Source: JAAYXS01 sp964550375 (GTDB lineage: Bacteria; Planctomycetota; Phycisphaerae; UBA1845; Fen-1342). From it: 64,000 nt of DNA. The translations under genes were made by a program, and so were the position numbers. Below are positions 1-8,276 of this stretch, piece by piece; the stretch's first letter is position 1, and each line of letters starts with the position of its first letter. The notes under the pieces were generated by a model. The model saw only the letters and a list, made by a program, of their open reading frames with translations. It was not told where the DNA came from and did not search any database. The DNA lies in NCBI GenBank assembly GCA_964550375.1, contig CAZJYX010000002.1, positions 173,552 to 237,551 on the forward strand. The letters are read 5' to 3'.

Positions 1-2310
1 ACTTGCAGCGCGACCTTGGCGAGCGGCGGCAACGTGCTGTTCTATCCCTCGGGGCACATCTACCGCACGCGCTACGAGAATCTGCGCGGCAACAGCGGCG
101 TTGAGCAGATTCTGCGGGCGGTGCCGGGTGTGCGGGTCGTGCTGGTGCGCACGCGCGGGCTGTGGGGCAGCGGGTTCAGCCTGGCGGGTGGGGAGTACCC
201 GCGCCTGGGACGGCTCCTCTGGGCGCAGCTTGGGAATCTGCTGCTGAGCTACGTGTTCTTCATGCCGCGGCGCGACGTGACCATCGAGCTCTGGGAACCG
301 CGGGACTTCCCGCGCCACGCCGACCGCAACACGCTCAACGCCTTCCTTGAGGACTATTACAACCAGTCCGCTCCGTTGAATACGCGCGTGGCATATCGCT
401 TGGGCGCGCGGCCGCTACGACGGGTGTTGCCTGAGCCGACCTGGACGCAGGCGCGCGGCGCGCCGGCCGACGTGCCGGCGCTGACACGCCAGCGGGTCGA
501 GTCGCATCTCTGCGAGCTGACCGGTGCGGCCACGCTCAGTGACGACCGGTTGCTGGCCCAGGATCTTGGGCTCGACAGCCTCGCCCGCACCGAGTTGCTC
601 CTGTGGCTGGGCCGTGAATTCGGCTGTACGGAGCAGGACGGCGACATGCTGGTGACGGTCGGCGACGTGCTGCTGGCCGCTTGTGGCGAAGCCATCGTCA
701 CGCGGCCCAAGCCGCTGGCGCCGCCGCCGCCGGCCTGGCACCGCAGCCGCGCTCCGGGCTTGCAGTTGCCCAGCGCGGCGACCATCACCGCGGCTTTCCT
801 GGCCGCGGCGCGGCGGGGACCGGACTGCATCGCCGTGGCCGACCAGCTTAGCGGGACCAGAACATACCGCGAGCTGATTACCGCCATCCTGGCGTTGCGG
901 CCGCTGATTCGGAAGCTGGACGGGCGGTACGCCGGGATCATGCTGCCCGCCTCGGTGGCGGCGACGGTCGCCTACTGGGCCGCCCTGTTCGCCGGGAAGA
1001 TCCCGGTGATGATCAACTGGACGACGGGCGCCCGGGCGTTGGAGCACAGCCTGGACACGATCGATGTGCGGCACGTCCTGAGCGCTGGGGCGCTGGTCGA
1101 GCGCCTGGAATCACAGGGCGTCGATCTGGGGCCGGTGCGGGCGCGGCTGGTGCTGCTGGAGGATCTGGCGCGCCGCATTTCGCGCCTGGGCAAGCTGTGG
1201 GCCCTGGTTCGCAGCCACGTGAGTTGGGTGGGCTTGGACCGGGCGGGGGTCGCGGAGACGGCCGTCGTGCTGGTCACCAGTGGTTCGGAGAGTCTGCCGA
1301 AGGCCGTGCCGCTGACGCACGAAAACGTGCTCGTGAACGTTCGGGACGCGCTGCGGGCCGCCGCGGTGCGGGCGGACGACGCCATGCTCGGCTTCTTGCC
1401 GCCGTTCCACTCGTTCGGCCTGGTTGTGACGGCGGTGGCGCCGTTGGTGGCGGGGCTGCGCGTCGTGTATCACCCGAGCCCGACGGAAGCGTACACGCTG
1501 GCGCAGCTCATCGCGGCGTACCGCGTGACGTTGCTGCTCGGCACGCCGACATTCCTGGGCGGCATCCTGCGAGCGGCGCGCGACCCGGCGCAGTTGGCGT
1601 CGGTGCGGCTGGTCGTGAGCGGGGCGGAGAAATGCCCGGAGCGCATCTATCGCGCCTTCGCCGTTCAGTGTCCGCACGCAACCGTGCTGGAAGGCTACGG
1701 CATTACGGAATGCTCGCCGATCGTGGCGGTGAATCGACCGCAGGACGCCCGGCCGGGGACGGTCGGCCGCGTGCTGCCGTCGGTGGAGTACGTGCTGGTG
1801 GATAGTGAGACCGGCCGGCCGGTCGAGCGCGGCCAGGCCGGCATGTTGCTGGTGCGCGGTCCGAGCATCTTCGGCGGCTACCTGGGCAGCGCCGCCGCCA
1901 CGCCGTTCGTCGAGCATGACGGTAAACAGTGGTATCGCACTGGTGATCTGCTGACAGAGGATCACGACGGCGTGCTGACGTTTCGCGGTCGGCTGACGCG
2001 CTTTGTGAAGATTGGTGGGGAAATGGTCTCGCTGCCGGCGATCGAGGCGGCCCTCGCGCCGCACTATGTCGGCGCGGACGACGAGGGTCCGGTGCTGGCG
2101 GTGTCAGCCGCGCCGGCCGAACTGCGGCCCGAACTGGTCCTGTTCAGCACACGTCCGGCCCGCCGCGAGACGGTCAACCAGCAGTTGCGCGCGGCGGGTC
2201 TCTCGGGCTTGCACAACATCAGCCGCGTGATTCAGGTCGATGAGATTCCCCTGCTGGGCAACGGCAAGACGGACTATCGCGCGCTGGGGGAACGGCTGCG
2301 GCCGGAGTAG
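1..2310 (+). CDS. Acyltransferase-ACP-acyl ligase fusion (Aas-like), 5'-truncated by window edge
   Basis: The reading frame is open to base 1, so the N-terminus lies outside the window. The first ~130 residues look like the C-terminal part of a PlsC/LPLAT acyltransferase (FYPSGH, then a conserved ENLRGNSG stretch). Residues ~155-225 form an acyl carrier protein domain with the phosphopantetheine-attachment motif LGLDSL; the serine is residue ~193 of the visible part. From ~255 to the end is an AMP-binding acyl ligase with VTSGSESLPKAVPLTHEN (P-loop, ~425), GYGITECSPIVAVN and GDLLTEDHDGVLTFRGR. E. coli Aas joins an acyltransferase to an acyl-ACP synthetase without an internal ACP, so this version could load its own carrier. 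Likely role, by inference: activation of free fatty acids and re-acylation of lysophospholipids at the inner membrane. Confidence 0.85.
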   Translation, partial: TCSATLASGGNVLFYPSGHIYRTRYENLRGNSGVEQILRAVPGVRVVLVRTRGLWGSGFSLAGGEYPRLGRLLWAQLGNLLLSYVFFMPRRDVTIELWEPRDFPRHADRNTLNAFLEDYYNQSAPLNTRVAYRLGARPLRRVLPEPTWTQARGAPADVPALTRQRVESHLCELTGAATLSDDRLLAQDLGLDSLARTELLLWLGREFGCTEQDGDMLVTVGDVLLAACGEAIVTRPKPLAPPPPAWHRSRAPGLQLPSAATITAAFLAAARRGPDCIAVADQLSGTRTYRELITAILALRPLIRKLDGRYAGIMLPASVAATVAYWAALFAGKIPVMINWTTGARALEHSLDTIDVRHVLSAGALVERLESQGVDLGPVRARLVLLEDLARRISRLGKLWALVRSHVSWVGLDRAGVAETAVVLVTSGSESLPKAVPLTHENVLVNVRDALRAAAVRADDAMLGFLPPFHSFGLVVTAVAPLVAGLRVVYHPSPTEAYTLAQLIAAYRVTLLLGTPTFLGGILRAARDPAQLASVRLVVSGAEKCPERIYRAFAVQCPHATVLEGYGITECSPIVAVNRPQDARPGTVGRVLPSVEYVLVDSETGRPVERGQAGMLLVRGPSIFGGYLGSAAATPFVEHDGKQWYRTGDLLTEDHDGVLTFRGRLTRFVKIGGEMVSLPAIEAALAPHYVGADDEGPVLAVSAAPAELRPELVLFSTRPARRETVNQQLRAAGLSGLHNISRVIQVDEIPLLGNGKTDYRALGERLRPE

Positions 2311-2346
2311 GTCATGCGCGGGGTTGCCTGGGGGGTGTAGCCCGGC

Positions 2347-2393
2347 GGCCCCAGCTCCACGCCGCGGGCGGTGGCAGGCGTGGAGTCGGGGCC
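2347..2393. terminator. Hairpin between convergent genes, likely bidirectional terminator
   Basis: An imperfect inverted repeat of 17 bases per arm (2347-2363 and 2377-2393) fills the gap between the acyl ligase gene and the convergent glnA. There is no strong T run, so termination is inferred from position and stem strength. Confidence 0.5.
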
Positions 2394-2406
2394 GGGGAAT
2401 GTCGTC

Positions 2407-3822
2407 TTACAGATCGAAGTACAGGCAGAACTCGTAGGGGTGCGGGCGCGAGCGCAGCGCGTTTACCTCGTGCTCCATCTTGTACTTGATCCAGTAGCGA
2501 ATGACGTCCTCGGTGAAGACGTTGCCCTTGAGCAGGAAGGCGTGATCCTGCTCGAGGGCGCGCAGGGCGCCGTCGAGTGAATCCGGTGTTTGTCGGATGT
2601 CGGCGCGCTCCGCGTCGGTCAGCTCGTAGAGGTTTCGCTCGCTCGGCGGGCCCGGGTCGATCTGGTTCTCGATGCCGTCCAGTGCCGCCATCAGCATCGC
2701 GCTGAAGGCCAGGTACGGGTTGCAGCTCGAGTCCGGGCAACGGAACTCGATGCGCTTGGTGTTGGGGTTGTGCTGGTACATGGGGATGCGCACGAAGGCG
2801 GAGCGGTTCTGCATCGACCAGATGAGGTTGACCGGGGCCTCATATCCCGGCACCAGCCGCTTGTAGCTGTTCGTGGTCGGATTCGTGAAGGCCAGCAGGG
2901 CGCCGGCGTGCTTGGTGAGGCCGCCGATCGTCCAGCGGCCCAGGTCCGACAACTCGGCGTACTTGCTCTTGTCATAGAACAGCGGCGTGTCGCCGCGCCA
3001 GAGCGAGAAGTGCGTGTGCATGCCGCTGCCGTTGTCGCCGTACAGCGGCTTGGGCATGAAAGTCACGACCTTGCCGTGGCGGGCCGCCACGTTCTTGAGG
3101 ATGTACTTGTAGGTCATGACCTTGTCGCCCATCTCGACCAGCGGTCCGAAACGCATGTCGATCTCAGCCTGGCCGCCGGTGGCCACCTCGTGGTGGTGGG
3201 TTTCCACGCGGATGCCGCACTGCTCGAGCACCGCCACCATCTCAGCCCGCAGGTTGTGCATGGTGTCGGCCGGTGGACAGGGGAAGTAGCCCTCCTTGGC
3301 GCGCAACTGGTTGCCCAGGTTGTCCGGCTCCGCGCTGCCGCGCCGCCAGACACCCTCGCGCGAGTCCACCTCGTACTTGGCGTAGTTCATGCCCTGGTCG
3401 TACATGACGCGGTCGAAGATGAAGAACTCCAGCTCCGGTCCGAAGTACGCTTTGTCAGCGACGCCGGTGCTGCGCATGTAGGCGGCCGCCTTGCGGGCCA
3501 CCGAGCGCGGATCACGCGAATACTCCGCCTTGGTGATGGGGTTCTTGACGTCGCAGATCATCGAGACTGTTGGGTGCTGGTAGAAGGGATCCAGGATCAT
3601 CGTGCTGGGCACCGGCACGATGATCATGTCGGACTCGTTGATCACCGCCCAGCCGCGGATAGAGGAGCCGTCAAACCCGAAGCCGTTGGTGAACGACTCG
3701 AGCGTCAACTCGCGAACCGGCACCGTTAAATGCTGCCACAACCCGGGGAAATCCAGGAAGCGCAGATCGACGTACTCAATGTTGTTCTTCTGAATGTATT
3801 CCAGCACCTTCTCCGGCGTCAT
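2407..3822 (-). CDS. glnA: Glutamine synthetase, type I
   Basis: Makes glutamine from glutamate, ammonia and ATP in the cytoplasm. The 471-residue length is typical of bacterial GSI. The N-terminal beta-grasp region begins MTPEKVLEYIQKNNIEYVDL and carries GFDGSSIRGW; the catalytic domain has the metal/substrate motifs GPELEFF, ETHHHEVATGGQAEID and NPTTNSYKRLVPGYEAP. Near the C-terminus, Tyr399 in NLYEL sits where the adenylylated tyrosine of GSI-beta enzymes lies, so control by GlnE-type adenylylation is plausible. The start was chosen at this ATG because a GGAGGAG ribosome binding site precedes it by about 8 bases; the longer open frame upstream has no protein-like character. Confidence 0.97.
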   Translation of the reverse strand: MTPEKVLEYIQKNNIEYVDLRFLDFPGLWQHLTVPVRELTLESFTNGFGFDGSSIRGWAVINESDMIIVPVPSTMILDPFYQHPTVSMICDVKNPITKAEYSRDPRSVARKAAAYMRSTGVADKAYFGPELEFFIFDRVMYDQGMNYAKYEVDSREGVWRRGSAEPDNLGNQLRAKEGYFPCPPADTMHNLRAEMVAVLEQCGIRVETHHHEVATGGQAEIDMRFGPLVEMGDKVMTYKYILKNVAARHGKVVTFMPKPLYGDNGSGMHTHFSLWRGDTPLFYDKSKYAELSDLGRWTIGGLTKHAGALLAFTNPTTNSYKRLVPGYEAPVNLIWSMQNRSAFVRIPMYQHNPNTKRIEFRCPDSSCNPYLAFSAMLMAALDGIENQIDPGPPSERNLYELTDAERADIRQTPDSLDGALRALEQDHAFLLKGNVFTEDVIRYWIKYKMEHEVNALRSRPHPYEFCLYFDL

Positions 3823-3916
3823 GGCCGCTCCTCCAGCGTTCTGTGCGTGTGGGAACCAAGGGAAGGACAATAGAGTACCGACGCAGGTGGCGGTATTCAA
3901 CGGCGCGGCGCGAAAT

Positions 3917-4645
3917 TCACGCGCCGGCCGGCTGCCGGGCGGGAGCAAGCGCCGGCCGGGTTGCCGCGTTGCCGCCGAATCCCGGCAGCGGCCGCCCCAG
4001 CAGGCTGCTGCAGAGCGACTGGCATACCATGGTGGCCAGGTAGGCGACCCCCAGGCGACCCGGGAAGAGTTCGGCTTGGAGCAGTGCCGTCCGGAAGCTT
4101 GCGGCATCCTGGAAGTCCGGCATGAGCTGGTAGCACGCGGCCAGCGTGCCGCGCAGGTGCGCGTCGGCGCCGACGTAGCCGGGCAGGCCGTGCCGGCGGG
4201 CAAAGCGTGCCGCCCGGGCGTCCTGCCAGGGCAGCGGGTTCCGGGCGTTGCTCACCTCGACTGCGTCCAAGTGCGGCAGCAGCCCGACGATGGCGGACCC
4301 GAGGCTGTCGTCACAGAGCGTCGAGAACGGATGGGGTGCCAGGACCAGGCCGCCCCGCGCATGTATGCGTTTGGCGGTCTCCACGGCTGGCCGGCCGGGG
4401 GGGACAAGCTCTTCCAGGAACAACCCGAGCAGGTGGCCGTCCGCCGTCGAGACTTCCTGGCCGACAATGACCCGCACGCGCCCGTCCGCGCGGGCCGCCA
4501 GGGCCCCTTCGATCTCGTCGTGATCGGTGATGGCCACACAATCCACCCCCTGCCCCAGGGCGGTCTCGACCAGCTCCAGGGGGGACCGGTTGGAGTCCGG
4601 CGAGTAATTCGTGTGGGCGTGGATGACTGTTCTCAGTCTGCGCAT
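3917..4645 (-). CDS. PHP-domain metal-dependent phosphoesterase
   Basis: A 242-residue PHP-family protein. Metal-ligand motifs are visible in order: HAHTNYS (His9, His11), TDHDEIEG (Asp41-His42-Asp43), GQEVST with a following GH at ~71, LAPHPF at ~101 and GADAH further on. Members hydrolyse phosphoesters such as nucleoside bisphosphates or act on DNA ends; the exact substrate cannot be read here. The start is the ATG preceded by AGAGG; an in-frame extension of 83 codons upstream is Arg/Pro-rich and lacks conserved features. It lies downstream of endonuclease III on the same strand with a 260-base gap. Confidence 0.85.
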   Translation of the reverse strand: MRRLRTVIHAHTNYSPDSNRSPLELVETALGQGVDCVAITDHDEIEGALAARADGRVRVIVGQEVSTADGHLLGLFLEELVPPGRPAVETAKRIHARGGLVLAPHPFSTLCDDSLGSAIVGLLPHLDAVEVSNARNPLPWQDARAARFARRHGLPGYVGADAHLRGTLAACYQLMPDFQDAASFRTALLQAELFPGRLGVAYLATMVCQSLCSSLLGRPLPGFGGNAATRPALAPARQPAGA

Positions 4646-4905
4646 CGGTCCTCTGGGCAATATGCCCGGACACGCGGCCCAGCGTCGGCCGTCGGGTCGC
4701 GTCTCGGCGGAGTCCGTTGGGCCGGCTCGTTTCGCGTACCCGGCAATCGAACTCGCAGCCCGCCTGAAGCTTAGGACTAATCCGGAGCGCGCTTCAAGCG
4801 TGATTCCGCATTTGGGCCGACGACGTCCCATAACATCGGTCGGGCTGGCGCCTGGGGTCATGGAATGCGGTTCGTGCGGTCGCCTGCGCGTCACCGGCGA
4901 CGCAG

Positions 4906-5631
4906 CTACGTACCAGTTGATTCAGCCGACGGGCAGTCCTTCATCAGCACGCACTCGCCACACTTCGGTCGCCGGGCCGCACACACTCGCCGACCGTGCC
5001 AGATCAGTGCGTGGGCGAGGTAGGTCCATGATCGGCGTGGAAACAGGTCCATGAGGTCGCGCTCGATCCGGACGGCGTCCTTGTCGTCGCGCGCGCTGTC
5101 GGACATGCCCAGGCGGAGCGCGACTCGGCCGACGTGCGTATCGACAACCACGCCAACGTTGTGGCGGAACCAGGTCCCGAGCACGCAGTTGGCCGTCTTG
5201 CGGGCGACACCTGGCAGAGTCAACAGGTCGTCCATGGTTTGCGGTACCTCGCCGTCGAAGCGCTCGCAGATAGTCTGCGCCATTCCCAGCAGGCTCTTGG
5301 TCTTGTTGCGGAAGAAGCCGGTCGAGCGGATGAGCGCCTCGAGGTCATCTGGGCGGGCCGTCGCCAGCACGGCCGGGTGTGGGTAGTGCCGAAACAGCTC
5401 GGGCGTAACCATGTTGACCCGCTCGTCCGTACACTGGGCCGACAGGATCGTGGCGACGAGCAGCTCGTATGCGCTGTTGTGCCGGAGCGCGCAGTCGGCG
5501 TCGGGGTAGCCGGCGCGCAGCCCCTTCAGGATGCGCAGGGCGCGCTGCTGGCGCGCGCTGGGACTCTCCTGCGTCGGCTGGGCGGGGGAACGTTTGCCGG
5601 ACTTGGCGGGTTTGGTTTTGGTGTTGGGCAT
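4906..5631 (-). CDS. nth: Endonuclease III, DNA glycosylase/AP lyase
   Basis: Removes oxidised pyrimidines and nicks abasic sites in base excision repair. The helix-hairpin-helix LPGVARKTAN holds the catalytic lysine (Lys135), and VVDTHVGRV holds the catalytic aspartate (Asp154). The [4Fe-4S] cluster motif C-x6-C-x2-C-x5-C is complete at Cys217, 224, 227 and 233. The first ~25 residues are a Lys/Pro/Gln-rich extension that E. coli Nth lacks. A GGAG precedes the ATG by about 9 bases. A small candidate ORF lies 30 bases upstream on the same strand. Confidence 0.95.
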   Translation of the reverse strand: MPNTKTKPAKSGKRSPAQPTQESPSARQQRALRILKGLRAGYPDADCALRHNSAYELLVATILSAQCTDERVNMVTPELFRHYPHPAVLATARPDDLEALIRSTGFFRNKTKSLLGMAQTICERFDGEVPQTMDDLLTLPGVARKTANCVLGTWFRHNVGVVVDTHVGRVALRLGMSDSARDDKDAVRIERDLMDLFPRRSWTYLAHALIWHGRRVCAARRPKCGECVLMKDCPSAESTGT

Positions 5632-5661
5632 CTCGCAACTCCGTTGGCGCGTGTCGCGTGC

Positions 5662-5823
5662 TCAGGTATCGTAAGCGCTGGGATCATGGATGCGTAGCGG
5701 GGGCGGCTCCTGCTCGATCGGCAACGGCTCCCGCAGCTCGATAGGCGTCGCGTTGCAGGGCCCGTCCCGTCCCGTCGCCCGTCCGACGAGCGCCATTATG
5801 AGACTCAGCCGCTCAGTCGCCAC
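5662..5823 (-). CDS. Small hypothetical protein upstream of nth (53 aa)
   Basis: A 53-codon ORF with GTG start preceded by AGGGG at 5-base spacing, ending 30 bases before nth. The translation runs VATERLSLIMALVGRATG and ends IHDPSAYDT; it has a balanced residue composition, a Pro/Glu-rich second half, and strong G/C preference at third codon positions like its neighbours. The frame stays open ~45 codons further upstream with protein-like sequence (NNVAFRGHVATERLSLIM) but has no ATG, GTG or TTG there. I recognise no family. It could be a real small gene co-transcribed with nth, or the remnant of a longer one. Confidence 0.45.
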   Translation of the reverse strand: MATERLSLIMALVGRATGRDGPCNATPIELREPLPIEQEPPPLRIHDPSAYDT

Positions 5824-6206
5824 GTGGCCCCTGAAGGCGACATTGTTGAGCGCATGGGTCGCCGTCAGGGATTGGCCACTGGCGACCCTGCGGCCGCGAT
5901 TGAGCGGATGCGGGCGTCGTTGCTGCCGAAGGCTGTTTAAGCATGGGGCCGGTAATCATTGGCGCGCCGGGCGAGGGGTGGGGGTATCAGCGGTCGAGGG
6001 GATTCGCGGTCAGGCGCAGCGGCCTTTATGCACGCGGAAGGTCTCGCGGTCGATATAGACAATGGCAAGGTGCGCAGTGTACGAGACACGCCAATACGTC
6101 GACGACGATGCGCAGAGGTTGGTAGCGCAGCGGCCTGGTCCCGGGTTCTGTCGCTGTGCGTGAACGTGACCTATCGAACTTGAAGCGGCCGGTTTAGCCG
6201 GCCTGG
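5824..6206. other. Intergenic stretch, nothing firm
   Basis: The region between the small minus-strand ORF and the PilZ-HDOD gene. A short perfect hairpin (6187-6192 with 6198-6203) sits directly before the ATG at 6207 and could affect translation initiation. Part of the left end may be an upstream extension of the minus-strand small ORF. No tRNA or other RNA gene could be folded here. Confidence 0.4.
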
Positions 6207-8207
6207 ATGGGGGTGCCCGTCGTGTTCGGATCGCTATTGCGGCTGCTGGGGATTGGGAAGCGGTCGGAGCGGAATTCTGCCCAGGATGTGGTCTCGCAAT
6301 GGGTTGGGTCTGCCCGCCTGGGTTCACACGCGGTTACGCCGAACAGATCGCGCCGGCACGTGCGCTGGGAGTGGGCGCGCGGGTTGCTGCTGCGATCGGG
6401 CGGTACGGAGATACCGGCGCAGGCGTTTAACGTGAGCGCTTCCGGGGTTGGTCTGTACGTGCCCAGGCCGCTGCCCATTGGCTCGCGGGTGGAGATCAAC
6501 GCCGGCTTGAAGAGCTGGGTCGTGGGGCGCGTGGTGTACGTGAGCGCGCCCGACCAGGCCGGCGCCTACCGGGCCGGTGTCGAATATTGCCTTAGCGAGG
6601 CCGACGTGACGCGCCCCGCGGAAGCTACTCCGTCGTCCGCGGCAGAGGCTCAGGCAGGCAGAGTCGTTTCGGACACCGGTGATCGGCGAACGACGCCTCA
6701 GGCCGATTCGGCGGCAAGCCCCATCCCGCCGCAGGCGGCGCCCCCGAGGACGATAGCAGAAGCTGTAGCCGTTTCGGCTGCTGAATCCTGCGCTGGGCAC
6801 CCGAACGAGTTGGCGGACGCGGACGCGGCGCCTGTTCAGGAAGAGTCGGCTAGCGCGTTCACGCCCGAGGTCGAGGAGTTTCCGACGGCCGAAGCGGCGC
6901 TCCCGGAGGAGCCGGCAGACACGCCCGCAACTGATGCCGAGCCGGCTGCGGTGGAATCTGTCGCGAGCGAACCGGAGCAGCCGGCCGCTGTTGGTGCGGC
7001 CGCGCCGGACGGCGAGGCGAACGCTGACGAATCCGCTGAAGCGCATTCAACACGCATGGATCCCGTTGTGGCGACTGAGACGGCCGTACTGGAAGAGCCG
7101 GCGGAAGCACGTTTGCCGGAGGTTGAGCCGCTCCTGACGGCCGAGACGGCGGCCGAGGAGGAGGAGTTGGTCGCCGCCGCAGCGGATGCCGAGCCGGGTG
7201 GGGTGGAATTGGTCGCGAGCGAACCGGAGCAGCCGGCCGCCGTTGCCGCGGCGGCCAGCGAGCTGGTGGCGGCCGATTCGGGCATCCCGGCGGAGTTGAT
7301 GTGGTGGCGTAATGCGGCGACGGGGTTGGTTTCCCCGCCGAAGCGGCCCGCCGAGAAGGACGCGCCGGAACTGGTCGAGTTCCTGCAGCGCGCCACCGAG
7401 CACGCGGAGATTGAGCTGCCGGCGCTGCCGCGCGTTACGGAAGCGGCACTGGCGATGGTGCGCGATGAGAGTGTGGACTTCGCGAAGCTGGCGCAGGTCC
7501 TGCAACAGGATGCCGCCACCACGGCGCGGCTGTTGCGCTTGGTGAACTCGGCCGCGTTTGGCGGGGCGCACAAGGTCACGTCACTGCGCGAGGCTGTGAC
7601 ACGGCTGGGGCGGCGGCGGGTGCAGAACGTGCTGCTGGCGGCCAGCGTTAGGGACGTCGCCGTCAAGGAAGCCGGGGAAGCGAAGATCCTGGGCGAGCGA
7701 CTGTGGAAGTGCTCGATCGCCACTGCGACGATCATGGATTCCGGCGCGCCGCGCTGGCGGCTTGATCCCGAGCTGGCATTCCTGGTCGGCTTGCTGCACG
7801 ACATCGGGGCACTGGCGGCGCTGCGGGTGACGCATCTGTACGCGCGCCATTACAGCAGTAACATGCCCGTGCTGCTGTTCGACTGGTTGGTCGAGCAGTG
7901 GCACGAACGTGCGGGTCGCACGCTCGCCGTCCGGTGGAAATTTGATGAACCGCTACCCAGCCTGATCGGCGACCATCACAGCACAGTGTCGCCTGAAGAT
8001 GAGTGGGCGCCCTACCGATACATGCTGCAGTTCGCGGACCTGACGTGCGCGCAGCTCGGCTACACCGCCGCCGCGCCCTGCGACTTCTTCAACGAGCCGT
8101 GTGTGCAAGCACTGGGGATCGAGGACATCCCCGAGTGGCAGAGCTGGCTGGTTGAGCTGCCCGGCCAGATTGCCGAGCACATCGCCGACTGCTGTGAAGC
8201 GGCGTAG
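6207..8207 (+). CDS. PilZ-like and HDOD domain signalling protein with long Ala/Glu/Pro linker
   Basis: A 666-residue cytoplasmic protein. Residues ~47-128 resemble a PilZ domain (RRHVRWEW, then NVSASGVGLYV), the class that binds cyclic di-GMP. Residues ~130-360 are a low-complexity Ala/Glu/Pro linker with an internal duplication: VASEPEQPAAV occurs at ~251 and ~336. Residues ~390-600 are an HDOD domain (LPALPRVTEAAL, ARLLRLVNSAAFGG, LREAVTRLGRRRVQNVLL, LVGLLHDIGALA). HDOD proteins act in signal transduction and usually lack intact HD catalysis; this one keeps an LHDIG. A link from c-di-GMP to an output partner is inference. The ATG at 6207 is the first start; a GTG two codons later is also possible. 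Confidence 0.8.
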   Translation: MGVPVVFGSLLRLLGIGKRSERNSAQDVVSQWVGSARLGSHAVTPNRSRRHVRWEWARGLLLRSGGTEIPAQAFNVSASGVGLYVPRPLPIGSRVEINAGLKSWVVGRVVYVSAPDQAGAYRAGVEYCLSEADVTRPAEATPSSAAEAQAGRVVSDTGDRRTTPQADSAASPIPPQAAPPRTIAEAVAVSAAESCAGHPNELADADAAPVQEESASAFTPEVEEFPTAEAALPEEPADTPATDAEPAAVESVASEPEQPAAVGAAAPDGEANADESAEAHSTRMDPVVATETAVLEEPAEARLPEVEPLLTAETAAEEEELVAAAADAEPGGVELVASEPEQPAAVAAAASELVAADSGIPAELMWWRNAATGLVSPPKRPAEKDAPELVEFLQRATEHAEIELPALPRVTEAALAMVRDESVDFAKLAQVLQQDAATTARLLRLVNSAAFGGAHKVTSLREAVTRLGRRRVQNVLLAASVRDVAVKEAGEAKILGERLWKCSIATATIMDSGAPRWRLDPELAFLVGLLHDIGALAALRVTHLYARHYSSNMPVLLFDWLVEQWHERAGRTLAVRWKFDEPLPSLIGDHHSTVSPEDEWAPYRYMLQFADLTCAQLGYTAAAPCDFFNEPCVQALGIEDIPEWQSWLVELPGQIAEHIADCCEAA

Positions 8208-8276
8208 GGGTCACGAAAGCCGCTGACCGAGCCGGCCGCCGCGCCTCGTTTACATCGTTGGCGCGGGTGCTGCAGG

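Noticed and set aside
4646..4894. 83-codon N-terminal extension of the PHP protein
   Set aside because: Arg/Pro-rich, no conserved residues, and the internal ATG has a good ribosome binding site and starts exactly at the PHP fold.
6115..6160. D-loop-like GGTTGGTAGCGCAGC suggesting a tRNA
   Set aside because: No acceptor stem, anticodon arm or T-arm could be paired around it.
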